Shown here: one piece after another, positions 41,653-53,452 of the stretch
Position numbering within the stretch: position 1 is the first letter of the stretch
Layout of the letters: every line of letters starts with the position of its first letter
NCBI RefSeq assembly: GCF_029626155.1
Contig: NZ_JARUBL010000001.1
Location: 3,073,501 to 3,137,500 of the forward strand
Direction: 5' to 3'
DNA length: 64,000 nucleotides
DNA from: Solwaraspora sp. WMMD1047
GTDB lineage: Bacteria > Actinomycetota > Actinomycetes > Mycobacteriales > Micromonosporaceae
The notes under the pieces: generated by a model
Databases searched by the model: none
The model's input: the letters and a program-made list of their open reading frames with translations, nothing else
What the model was told of the DNA's origin: nothing
Made by a program: the position numbers and the translations under genes

Positions 41653-41723
41653 CGGCCACCACCATCACCGCCACGTCGGCCACCGCGACGGCCGCCACCG
41701 TGACCCGGGAGGCAGTCTCATGA
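41649..41723 (+). CDS. 24-residue Thr/Ala-rich ORF linking argC and argJ
   Basis: ATG 41649 overlaps the argC stop (ATGA) and its own TGA overlaps the argJ ATG (ATGA), so ribosomes could pass argC to this ORF to argJ. It encodes [20 protein letters not shown] and four more residues. It is not in frame with argJ. It may only serve translational coupling; a functional peptide is doubtful. Confidence 0.4.
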   Translation: MTATTITATSATATAATVTREAVS

Positions 41724-42888
41724 CCGTCACCGCGCCGCGGGGATTCCGGGCCGCCGGAGTCGCCGCCGGGCTCAAGTCCGGCGGTGCCCGCGACATCGCC
41801 CTGGTCGTCAACGACGGACCCGACGCCACCGCGGCCGGGGTCTTCACCGCCAACCGGGTCAAGGCCGCGCCGGTGCTCTGGACCCAGCAGGTGGTCAAGG
41901 GCGGCGTGGTGCGGGCGGTGCTGCTCAACTCCGGCGGCGCCAACGCCGGCACCGGCCCGGCCGGCTTCCAGGACACCCACGCCACCGCCGAACACACCGC
42001 CGCCGCCCTGACCGGCGCCAACGCCCGGCTGCGGCTCGGTGCCGGCGAGGTGGCGATCTGCTCCACCGGGCTGATCGGCGAGCGGCTGCCGATGGAGAAG
42101 CTGCTGCCCGGGGTCCGGTCGGCGGTGCGCGGGCTGGCCCGCGACGGCGGCCTGGCCGCCGCCGAAGCGATCATGACCACCGACACCCGGCCGAAGACCA
42201 CCGTGGTTTCCGGCACCGGCTGGACGGTCGGCGGGATGGCCAAGGGTGCCGGGATGCTGGCGCCGGCGATGGCCACCATGCTCAGCGTGCTGACCACCGA
42301 TGCGGTCGCGGGACCGGACGCGCTGGCCGAGGCGCTGCGGGCGGCCAGCCGGGTCACCTTCGAACGGGTCGACTCCGACGGCTGCCTCTCCACGAACGAC
42401 ACCGTGCTGCTGCTGGCCAGCGGCGCGTCCGGGATCGAGCCGACCCAGCAGGAGCTGACCGCCGCCGTGACGGCGGCCTGCCACGACCTGGCCCAGCAGC
42501 TCGTGGCCGACGCGGAGGGCGCCACCAAGCAGGTCGCCATCGAAGTGGTCGGCGCCGACACCGAAGACGACGCGGTCGAGGTCGGCCGGGCGGTGGCCCG
42601 CAACAACCTGGTCAAGACGGCCCTGTTCGGCAACGACCCGAACTGGGGCCGGATCCTGGCCGCCGTCGGCACCACCGGCGCCGTCTTCGAACCGGACGCC
42701 ATCGACATCGCGGTGAACGGGGTCTGGGTCTGCCAGGGCGGCACCGCCGGCGAGAGCCGGCACAAGGTCGACCTGCTCGCCCGGGACGTGGCCATCCGGA
42801 TCGACCTGCACGCCGGCACCGAGACGGCCACCATCTGGACCAACGACCTGTCACACGCGTACGTGCACGAGAACTCGGCGTACTCGAC

Positions 42889-42892
<4 letters not shown>
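41720..42892 (+). CDS. argJ: Glutamate N-acetyltransferase / amino-acid acetyltransferase (ornithine acetyltransferase)
   Basis: 390 residues. Autoproteolysis site in [25 protein letters not shown], where cleavage before the Thr of ATML yields alpha and beta subunits and makes that Thr the nucleophile. [23 protein letters not shown] and [15 protein letters not shown] are also conserved. It transfers acetyl groups from N-acetylornithine to glutamate (acetyl recycling); with no argA or argE visible, the cyclic pathway is likely. GGGAGG precedes the ATG. Confidence 0.96.
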
Positions 42893-46505
<3,613 letters not shown>

Positions 46506-46509
<4 letters not shown>

Positions 46510-47717
46510 CCGAGCGCGTCGTCCTGGCGTACTCCGGAGGGCTGGACACCTCCGTGGCCATCCCGTACCTGGCCGAGCAGACCGGCGCCGAGGTGATCGC
46601 CGTGGCGATCGACGTCGGGCAGGGCGGCGAGGACCTGGCGGCGATCCGGCAGCGGGCGCTGGACTGCGGCGCGGCGGAGTCGGAGGTGGTCGACGCCCGG
46701 GAGGAGTTCGCCGCCGACTACTGCCTGCCGGCGGTGCGGGCCAACGCCCTCTACATGGACCGCTACCCGCTGGTGTCGGCGCTGTCCCGGCCGCTGATCG
46801 TCAAGCACCTGGTGACGGCGGCGAAGAAGTACAAGGGCACGATCGTGTCGCACGGCTGCACCGGCAAGGGCAACGACCAGGTCCGGTTCGAGGCCGGGCT
46901 GGCCGCGCTCGCGCCTGAGCTGAAGGTGGTGGCGCCGGCCCGCGACTTCGCCTGGACCCGGGACAAGGCGATCGCGTACGCGGAGGAGAAGGGCCTGCCG
47001 ATCGACGTGACGGCGAAGTCGCCGTACTCGATCGACCAGAACCTGTGGGGCCGCGCGGTGGAGACCGGCTTCCTGGAGGACATCTGGAACCCGCCGATCG
47101 AGGCGCTGTACTCCTACACCGCGAACCCGGCCGAGCCGCGCGACCCCGACGAGGTCGTGATCACCTTCGCCGGCGGCGTACCGGTGGCGATCGACGGCGA
47201 GACGGTCACCCCGTACCAGGCGATCGTGGAGCTGAACCGGCGCGCGGGCGCCCAGGGGGTCGGCCGGCTCGACATGGTCGAGGACCGGCTGGTCGGCATC
47301 AAGAGCCGCGAGGTGTACGAGGCACCCGGCGCGATCGCCCTGATCACCGCCCACCAGGAGCTGGAGAACGTCACCGTCGAGCGGGACGTGGCCCGGTTCA
47401 AGAAGGGCGTCGACCAGCGCTGGGGCGAGCTGGTCTACGACGGCCTGTGGTTCTCGCCGCTGAAGGGTTCGCTGGAGGCGTTCATCGACGACACCCAGCG
47501 GCACGTCTCCGGCGAGGTGCGGCTGACCCTGCACGGCGGCCGGGCGGTCGTCACCGGCCGGCGCTCCGAGGCCAGCCTCTACGACTTCGGCCTGGCCACC
47601 TACGACACCGGCGACACCTTCGACCAGTCCCAGGCGAAGGGGTTCGTGCAGTTGTGGAGCCTGCCCAGCAAGATGGCGGCGGCCCGGGACGCCCGGCTGT
47701 CCGGCCCGCGGCAGTGA
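46506..47717 (+). CDS. argG: Argininosuccinate synthase
   Basis: 403 residues. ATP-binding P-loop in [58 protein letters not shown] and [15 protein letters not shown] are all conserved. It joins citrulline and aspartate in an ATP-dependent reaction. GAGGGGAG precedes the ATG, which overlaps the argR stop. Confidence 0.98.
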
Positions 47718-49183
47718 CCACCAAGATAGAGGGCGTGGACGACCGCAGCCTGACCGAGAACACCAGCGGACCGAACCGGACCAGCCTGTGGGGTGGCCGG
47801 TTCGCCGGCGGCCCCGCCGAGGCGCTGGCCCGGCTCTCGGTGAGCGTCCAGTTCGACTGGCGGCTCGCGCCGTACGACCTGGCCGGTTCCCGGGCGCACG
47901 CCCGGGTGCTGGCCGCCGCCGGCCTGCTCGACCCGGACGAGCTGGGTCGGATGCTCGCCGCGCTGGACGACCTGGAGGCGGCGGTCCGCACCGGCACCTT
48001 CCGGCCGACCGTCGAGGACGAGGACGTGCACACCGCGCTGGAGCGCGGCCTGCTGGAGCGGCTCGGCAGCCTCGGTGGCAAGCTGCGGGCGGGCCGGTCC
48101 CGTAACGACCAGGTCGCCACCGACCTGCGGCTCTACCTGCGCGACCACGCCCGGATGGTGGCCCGGGACCTGACCGAGCTGGCCGCCGCGCTGGTGGAGC
48201 AGGCCGGCCGGCACCTGGACACCCCGGCGCCGGGGATGACCCACCTGCAGCACGCCCAGCCGGTCACCTTCGGGCACTGGCTGCTCGCCCACGTACATCC
48301 GCTGCTGCGCGACCTGGAGCGGCTGCGCGACTGGGACGACCGGACGGCGGTCAGCCCGCTCGGCGCCGGCGCGCTGGCCGGCTCGTCGCTGCCGCTGGAC
48401 CCCGGCGCGGTCGCCAAGGAGCTGGGCTTCCGGGAGTCGTTCGCCAACTCGATGGACGCCGTCGCCGACCGGGACTTCGTGGCCGAGTTCCTGTTCTGCA
48501 CCGCCCTGCTCGGGGTGCACCTGTCCCGGCTCGGCGAGGAGGTGGTGCTCTGGACCTCGCAGCAGTTCGGCTGGGTGGAGCTGGACGACGCCTTCGCCAC
48601 CGGCTCGTCGATCATGCCGCAGAAGAAGAACGCGGACATCGCCGAGCTGGCCCGAGGCAAGTCCGGCCGGCTGGTCGGCGGCCTGGTGGCGGTGCTGACC
48701 ATGCTCAAAGGGCTGCCGCTGACCTACGACCGGGACATGCAGGAGGACAAGGAGCCGGCCTTCGACGCGGTGGACACGCTGGCACTGCTGCTGCCGGCGC
48801 TGACCGGGATGATCTCCACCATGACGGTACGGGTGGACCGGCTCGCCGCCGCCGCCCCGGTCGGCTTCTCGCTGGCCACCGAGGTGGCGGACTGGCTGGT
48901 CCGGCGCAACGTGCCGTTCCGCGACGCGCACGAGATCACCGGCCGGCTGGTGGCGCTCTGCGTGGCCCGCGACTGCGCGCTGGACGACGTCTCCGACGAC
49001 GACCTGCGGCTGGTCAGCGACCACCTCGACCCGTCGGTGCGCGAGGTGCTCTCGGTCGGCTCGGCGCTGGCCGCCCGGACCACGGCCGGGTCCACCGGCC
49101 CCGGTCCGGTGGCCGACCAGCTCGCCGCCGCCACCGAGGCGCTCGCCGGCTGGCGTGCCTGGGCCACCGACCCCGGGACCTGA
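47714..49183 (+). CDS. argH: Argininosuccinate lyase
   Basis: 489 residues. Fumarase/aspartase fold with [14 protein letters not shown] near the start, [38 protein letters not shown], and the signature loop [20 protein letters not shown] bearing the catalytic Ser. It splits argininosuccinate to arginine and fumarate. The GTG at 47714 overlaps the argG stop (GTGA); GTG 47735 is an alternative. The operon ends here, at a long palindrome. Confidence 0.96.
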   Translation: MTTKIEGVDDRSLTENTSGPNRTSLWGGRFAGGPAEALARLSVSVQFDWRLAPYDLAGSRAHARVLAAAGLLDPDELGRMLAALDDLEAAVRTGTFRPTVEDEDVHTALERGLLERLGSLGGKLRAGRSRNDQVATDLRLYLRDHARMVARDLTELAAALVEQAGRHLDTPAPGMTHLQHAQPVTFGHWLLAHVHPLLRDLERLRDWDDRTAVSPLGAGALAGSSLPLDPGAVAKELGFRESFANSMDAVADRDFVAEFLFCTALLGVHLSRLGEEVVLWTSQQFGWVELDDAFATGSSIMPQKKNADIAELARGKSGRLVGGLVAVLTMLKGLPLTYDRDMQEDKEPAFDAVDTLALLLPALTGMISTMTVRVDRLAAAAPVGFSLATEVADWLVRRNVPFRDAHEITGRLVALCVARDCALDDVSDDDLRLVSDHLDPSVREVLSVGSALAARTTAGSTGPGPVADQLAAATEALAGWRAWATDPGT

Positions 49184-49232
49184 CCGCTCGCACCGGCGGG
49201 CGCCGGCTCGGCCCGGCTCGCCGTGCGGGGGC

Positions 49233-49298
49233 CATGATCGGAAGGACATTCGGCACGCCCTGACCCGTCGAGGCGTGCCCGATGTCCTTCCGATCATG
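49233..49298. terminator. Long inverted repeat with CATGATCG ends after argH
   Basis: 27-base arms (49233-49259 with 49272-49298) with 25 Watson-Crick pairs, one G-U and one mismatch, and a 12-base loop. It lies between convergent argH and a methyltransferase gene, and its tips match those of the palindrome at 30303-30377, so both likely belong to one family of bidirectional terminators. Confidence 0.8.
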
Positions 49299-49379
49299 AT
49301 GGTAGGCCGGCTGCGCAGGCGAGATCCGGGCGTTGCGGGCCACCGCTCGGCTACGGCCCCCGCCGGGTACGCGGACGGG

Positions 49380-50087
49380 CTACCGGCGTACGCAGAGGTA
49401 TGCCGCGTAGACGCCCGGATAGTCGGCGCGGTCGGCCTCGATGATGGTGAAGCCGGCCCGCTCCAGCATCGGCTCCAGCAGCCAGCTGAACGTGCTGTGC
49501 TCGCCGCGTACGTGTTCGGCCAGCTCTTCTCTGGTCCAACCGGTCGCGGCCGACGGTGATGCACCGGCCAGCCAGGCCTCGACCCGCTCGGTGGCCTGGG
49601 CCGGCTCGAAGTCGTAGACCAGGTCGCGCAGGTAGAACAGCCCGCCCGGCCGCAGCGCCGCGGCGATCCGGGTGAGCGCGACCGCCTTCCAGAAGTCCGG
49701 GATCTGGTGCAGCGCGTGCCGGCTGTAGGCGAGGTCGGCCGGCGGCCCGGTGTGCCGGTACGACAGCAGGCCGGCCGGCGCGACCTCGACGTTCGTCGCG
49801 GCGGAGCGGGCCACGGCGGCGCGGAGCTGGCCGAGCATCGCCGGCGACACCTCCACGGCGACGACCCGGGCGCAGTGCGCGGCGGCGGCCAGCGCGAACC
49901 GGCCGGTCCCGGCGCCGTAATCGATCAGGGTGGCGTCCGCGGCCAACCCGTGCCGGCGCAGCAGCTCCAACTCGGGCGCCGGGTCATGGCCGGCCTTGCG
50001 TTCGTAGCCCGTCACGTACGCCGGGTCCAGGTGTTCGGCGCCGGCGTGCGCCTGCTCGTCGAGCCACCAGTCGGGGAGATCGGTCAT
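49380..50087 (-). CDS. Class I SAM-dependent methyltransferase
   Basis: 235 residues. SAM loop in ATLIDYGAGTGRFALAAA (~51-68), acidic VVAVEVSPAM, and APAGLLSYRHTGPPADLAYSRHALHQIPDFWKAVAL, with a C-terminal cap ending GFTIIEADRADYPGVYAAYLC. The N terminus MTDLPDWWLDEQAHAGAEHLDP is typical of small-molecule methyltransferases of this type. The ATG at 50087 is internal to a longer open frame that runs through the next genes. Substrate unknown. Confidence 0.85.
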   Translation of the reverse strand: MTDLPDWWLDEQAHAGAEHLDPAYVTGYERKAGHDPAPELELLRRHGLAADATLIDYGAGTGRFALAAAAHCARVVAVEVSPAMLGQLRAAVARSAATNVEVAPAGLLSYRHTGPPADLAYSRHALHQIPDFWKAVALTRIAAALRPGGLFYLRDLVYDFEPAQATERVEAWLAGASPSAATGWTREELAEHVRGEHSTFSWLLEPMLERAGFTIIEADRADYPGVYAAYLCVRR

Positions 50088-50212
50088 GATCGCATCCTGC
50101 GCAGCCCGGACCGGTCGGTCCACCCATTTTGCGCCGCGGCGTCCCGTGGGTCGGCTCCCCGGCGCGCGGTCCCGGGCGGCCGGGCCGGGCAGCACCCGGG
50201 CGCCGCCGCGGG

Positions 50213-50707
50213 TCAGTGGTGCCAGGGCAGCTGGACCGGCCGGTCGGGTAGCCGGCCGGCCACCACCTCGGTGAGCAGGGGCACCAGCCCGAGCGGGTAG
50301 ACGGTGTCGGCGGTACCGGACAGCTCCTCGACGCTCCACCAGCGGTGCCCGGCGTGGTGGCTGCGTTCCAGCTGTTCCATCCGCCGGGTGTCGACCCGGT
50401 GGCCGTCGACGCGGTGGACGAAGAAGTCGTCGCGGAACAGCCCTCGGGCCCAGCCGAGGTCGGCGTGCCCGGAGGTGCTGGCGATCGGGCCCGCGAGCGT
50501 CCGGGCGGGCACCACCAGGCCGATCTCCTCGCGCAGTTCCCGGGCGGCGGCCCGGCGTACCGACTCCCACCGGTTCACCCCGCCGCCGGGGGTCAGCCAG
50601 CAGTACCCGAGCTCGGTCGAGCCGCTGTGCAGCAGCAGGATCCGGTCCGCGCGGTCGATCAGCAGCACCCGCGCCGACCGCCGCCGGTACCGTCTCGGCA
50701 TCCGCAT
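50213..50707 (-). CDS. NUDIX hydrolase
   Basis: About 164 residues with a full NUDIX box: G-x5-E-x7-R-E-x2-E-E-x-G in GGGVNRWESVRRAAARELREEIGL. Flanking sequence RVLLIDRADRILLLHSGST and YCWLTPGGG fits a nucleoside-diphosphate-linked substrate hydrolase; exact substrate unknown. Starts at 50707 or 50701 are both possible. It is divergent from the DNA glycosylase gene 31 bases away, a pairing that could hint at damaged-nucleotide removal, but this is only positional. Confidence 0.88.
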   Translation of the reverse strand: MRMPRRYRRRSARVLLIDRADRILLLHSGSTELGYCWLTPGGGVNRWESVRRAAARELREEIGLVVPARTLAGPIASTSGHADLGWARGLFRDDFFVHRVDGHRVDTRRMEQLERSHHAGHRWWSVEELSGTADTVYPLGLVPLLTEVVAGRLPDRPVQLPWHH

Positions 50708-50738
50708 CGGGCCAGGGTAGCCAGCGGGCACCGAGGTT

Positions 50739-51512
50739 GTGGATCGGGCGGCGGCGGCGTTTGCTGGCGGGGTGGACTACTCGGACTACTCGTGGCTGCG
50801 GGCGCCGGCCGCCGACATCGCCGCCACCGCGCGGTCGCTGCTGGGGTGGGAGGTCGCCGGCGACGGGGTCCGGGTCCGGCTGACCGAGGTCGAGGCGTAC
50901 GCGGGCACGGGTGAGGATCCCGCGTCGCACGCGCACCGCGGGCCGACACCGCGGGCCCGGGTGATGTTCGGTCCGGCCGGTTCCGCGTACGCCTACTTCG
51001 TCTTCGGGATGCACTGGTGCTTCAACATCGTCTGCGGCCGGGTGGGTGAGGCGGCGGCGGTGCTGATGCGCGCCGGCCAGGTGGTCGACGGGCTGGAGTT
51101 GGCCCGGCTGCGACGCGGCGGGGTCGCCGACCGGGATCTGGCGCGCGGGCCGGCCCGGCTCGGGTCGGCGCTCGGAGTGGGGCCGGAGGCGAACGGCACG
51201 TCGATGGTGGACGGCACCGGTCCGCTGCGGTTGACCCCACCGACCCGGCCGGTCGGCGCGGCGGAGATCGCGGTGGGACCGCGGGTCGGCGTCGCCGCCG
51301 CCCACGACCTGCCGTGGCGGTTCTGGATCGCCGGCGACCCCACCGTCAGCGCCTACCGCCGGCACACGCCGCGACGCGGCCGGGCCGGTCCGGGTCCGGG
51401 AGCCGGCCGAGGTCCGGAGGCCGGTCAGGGTGCTGGGGCCGGTCAGGGTCCGGCGGTCGGTCCGGCTCCGGGGGGCGGTTCAGGTTCCGGGGTCGGTCCG
51501 GTGCCGGGGTAG
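50739..51512 (+). CDS. 3-methyladenine (alkyladenine) DNA glycosylase, AAG/MPG family, with low-complexity tail
   Basis: 257 residues. MPG-type core of ~205: LTEVEAYAGTGEDPASHAHRG with the catalytic Glu, RARVMFGPAGSAYAYFVFGMHWCFNIV, AVLMRAGQVV and ARGPARLGSALGV. It excises alkylated or deaminated purines from DNA. After the normal end at WIAGDPTVSAYR comes a ~50-residue Gly/Pro/Ala-rich tail (RAGPGPGAGRGPEAGQG and more) made of short DNA repeats, which also overlaps the convergent gene by 70 bases. The start is GTG 50739 or 50772. Confidence 0.9.
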   Translation: MDRAAAAFAGGVDYSDYSWLRAPAADIAATARSLLGWEVAGDGVRVRLTEVEAYAGTGEDPASHAHRGPTPRARVMFGPAGSAYAYFVFGMHWCFNIVCGRVGEAAAVLMRAGQVVDGLELARLRRGGVADRDLARGPARLGSALGVGPEANGTSMVDGTGPLRLTPPTRPVGAAEIAVGPRVGVAAAHDLPWRFWIAGDPTVSAYRRHTPRRGRAGPGPGAGRGPEAGQGAGAGQGPAVGPAPGGGSGSGVGPVPG

Positions 51513-52678
51513 GCGACCCCGGTCAGGCGCAGTGGGGTGTACGCGGCGAACCAGCCGTCGTGGCGCCGGTACGGGGCCAGTTCCCAGTCGCGGGCCACCT
51601 CCCGACCGGCCAGGGCGTCGAGCACCAGCCGCTCGGTCTCGGTGCTGACGTAGACCCGGTCCTGGTACACCGAGTGGACCCGTAGCCGCAGCGCCGTGGT
51701 CTGGTCCGGCGGCAGGTGCCACAGCCGCCTGCCGTCGGCCAGGTCGTAGCCGGCGACGCCGTCGTCGGTCGCCACCGCGGTGGAGCCCAGCGGGTCCACC
51801 TGCATGCAGGTGTTCCCGGTCCGCGCCACGACGGTCTCGCCGGTGTCGGCCCGGACCACCAGCGGTACGTGCCGGCCCATCACCACGAACGTGTCGTCGC
51901 GGGGCACCGCGCACTGCGGGTGGTCGGCCGATTTCGCCCGGTGGGCGTACCGGTGGGTCCAGAGCGGGCGGCCGGTGGCGACGTCATAGCCACGCAGCTC
52001 GACCGCTGCGGAGGTCAGGCGCGAGGTCAGTAGCACCCCGGCACCGACCGCGAGCGCCGCGACCCGGGCGCAGCAGTCCCGGTCCGTCGCCGTCCAGCCA
52101 CGCAGGTGCGGCTGGAGGGCGACGACGAGCAGCGGGTGGTCGACCGGGAGGCGGGGATTGCGCAGGCCGAACGCCGCGTACCCCCGCGGATCGGTGCCGA
52201 CCAGCTCGACGCCGGACCAGCCGCGGTCGGCGACCTCGGCCGGCAGCCGCACCGCCGCGTCGTGGATCGGCTGGCCGGTGGCCCGGGAGTGCACCTGCAG
52301 GCGCGCTTCGCTGCGCCGCGGGCTGAGCCCGTCGGGTGGATGATTGGCCTGGTAGAAGAAGACCGCCAGGGTCTCCGACTCGGTGTCCAGCAGCGTCGCG
52401 TCGCGAACCTCGACATCGGTCACTCCCTCGGGCTCGACCAGGGTGAGCTGCTCCTCCTGCTGGCCGGTGACCGGGTCGACGAAGGTCAGCGAGTCGTTCA
52501 GCCGGTGGGCGAGGGCGCGGTCGGAGGTGAGGGTATCCGCGTCGATGGTCAGCCGGCCGGCGGTGGGCTGCTCCGGTCCGGATGGTTCGGCCGTCCCACA
52601 GGCCGTTGTCAGCAGCACCATCAGTGTCAGTACGCCGGCCAGGGGCGTGCGCCACCGGCCCGTCCAGGAGTAACGCAC
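51443..52678 (-). CDS. PQQ-type beta-propeller lipoprotein or secreted protein
   Basis: 411 residues. From GTG 52678 (VRYSWTGRWRTPLAGVL) a hydrophobic stretch VLTLMVLLTTAC gives a lipoprotein-like signal, though the lipobox is not ideal. The body has repeated outer-membrane-propeller-like blades (GYDVATGRPLWTHRY, GYDLADGRRLWHLPP, VRADTGETVVAR), the PQQ-like repeat pattern. The start is chosen because TACTCT ends seven bases before it on the minus strand. The C terminus (TGPTPEPEPPPGAGPTAGP) is low-complexity and overlaps the tail of the convergent glycosylase gene. Extracytoplasmic; role unknown. Confidence 0.75.
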   Translation of the reverse strand: MRYSWTGRWRTPLAGVLTLMVLLTTACGTAEPSGPEQPTAGRLTIDADTLTSDRALAHRLNDSLTFVDPVTGQQEEQLTLVEPEGVTDVEVRDATLLDTESETLAVFFYQANHPPDGLSPRRSEARLQVHSRATGQPIHDAAVRLPAEVADRGWSGVELVGTDPRGYAAFGLRNPRLPVDHPLLVVALQPHLRGWTATDRDCCARVAALAVGAGVLLTSRLTSAAVELRGYDVATGRPLWTHRYAHRAKSADHPQCAVPRDDTFVVMGRHVPLVVRADTGETVVARTGNTCMQVDPLGSTAVATDDGVAGYDLADGRRLWHLPPDQTTALRLRVHSVYQDRVYVSTETERLVLDALAGREVARDWELAPYRRHDGWFAAYTPLRLTGVAYPGTGPTPEPEPPPGAGPTAGP

Positions 52679-52785
52679 AGCGAGAAGAGTACTTCGATCC
52701 GCGACTATATCGCGGTAAGCAATCACGGAACTTCACATCGTGAGTTCAGTTCGCCTTCGCCGTGGGCGGTCCGGTTGCGGCGGCG

Positions 52786-53280
52786 TCAGGCGTCGGTCTC
52801 CGTGGCGTCGTCGGCTGACGCACCCGCCCCGAGCACGGCGGTCGGTGCGCAGAGCACGGTGATCCGGTAGCTCAGGCCGAGGTTGGACCAGATCTCGCCG
52901 CGCAGGTCCAGGCAGACGCCGGCGCCCGGCAGGCCGTCCGGGTGTTCGAAGAAGTCGGCGGACGGCTCGGCGATCGCGCCGACCAGGCCCTGGGTGCCGC
53001 GCCCGGTGCCGGGCACCTGGAGGATGCCGACCGTCACCTGCACCTCGACGTCCTCGAGGGCGTCGATGTCGTACCAGTGGGTGTCCGGCAGGAACAGTCG
53101 GGAATCGACGGTCCGGTGCTGGTACTGCGGTCCCATCATCCCGGTCTCGTCGCCAGGGCGGTCGCCGATCCAGGCCGTCCCGGCGTACTCGGTGCGCAGC
53201 CGCCGGGCCTCGGTCGGGAACTCGGTCACCAGGGTGTCGAGGCGCGGTTGGGCCGCCAGATGTACGTCAGCGTCGGTCAC
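52786..53280 (-). CDS. Hypothetical protein, about 164 aa
   Basis: Starts VTDADVHLAAQPRLDTLVTEFP at GTG 53280. The protein is acidic and soluble with a conserved-looking core (HWYDIDALEDVEVQVTVGIL, CLDLRGEIWSNLGLSYRITV). TAAAGT (minus strand) ends seven bases before the GTG, supporting a leaderless start and ruling out the longer 53331 start. No family recognised. Divergent from the S1 protease gene. Confidence 0.65.
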   Translation of the reverse strand: MTDADVHLAAQPRLDTLVTEFPTEARRLRTEYAGTAWIGDRPGDETGMMGPQYQHRTVDSRLFLPDTHWYDIDALEDVEVQVTVGILQVPGTGRGTQGLVGAIAEPSADFFEHPDGLPGAGVCLDLRGEIWSNLGLSYRITVLCAPTAVLGAGASADDATETDA

Positions 53281-53363
53281 CTGCGGGACTTTAACACCGC
53301 CCTTCCGGGCCGCCGGCCGCGGTCGCGGCACGCCGGGAGGTCCGTCATAGACCGAAGTGGATG

Positions 53364-53391
53364 TTGACAGGCCATCGATTATTAGTAAACT
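53364..53391 (+). promoter_or_regulatory. Strong promoter of the secreted protease gene
   Basis: TTGACA (53364-53369) and TAAACT (53386-53391) with a 16-base spacer, in a locally AT-rich stretch. Transcription should start near 53398, overlapping the operator. Confidence 0.75.
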
Positions 53392-53400
53392 CTCCTTTCA

Positions 53401-53412
53401 GAGAGCGCTCTC
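53401..53412. promoter_or_regulatory. LacI-family operator
   Basis: GAGAGCGCTCTC, a perfect 12-base palindrome just after the predicted start of transcription. It matches the GAGCGCTC core bound by CebR/LacI-type sugar regulators in actinomycetes. Repression in the absence of a sugar is expected. Confidence 0.65.
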
Positions 53413-53452
53413 ACGGTCTGGATACCATCCCGCCTCCCGGAGGAACCGAAGG

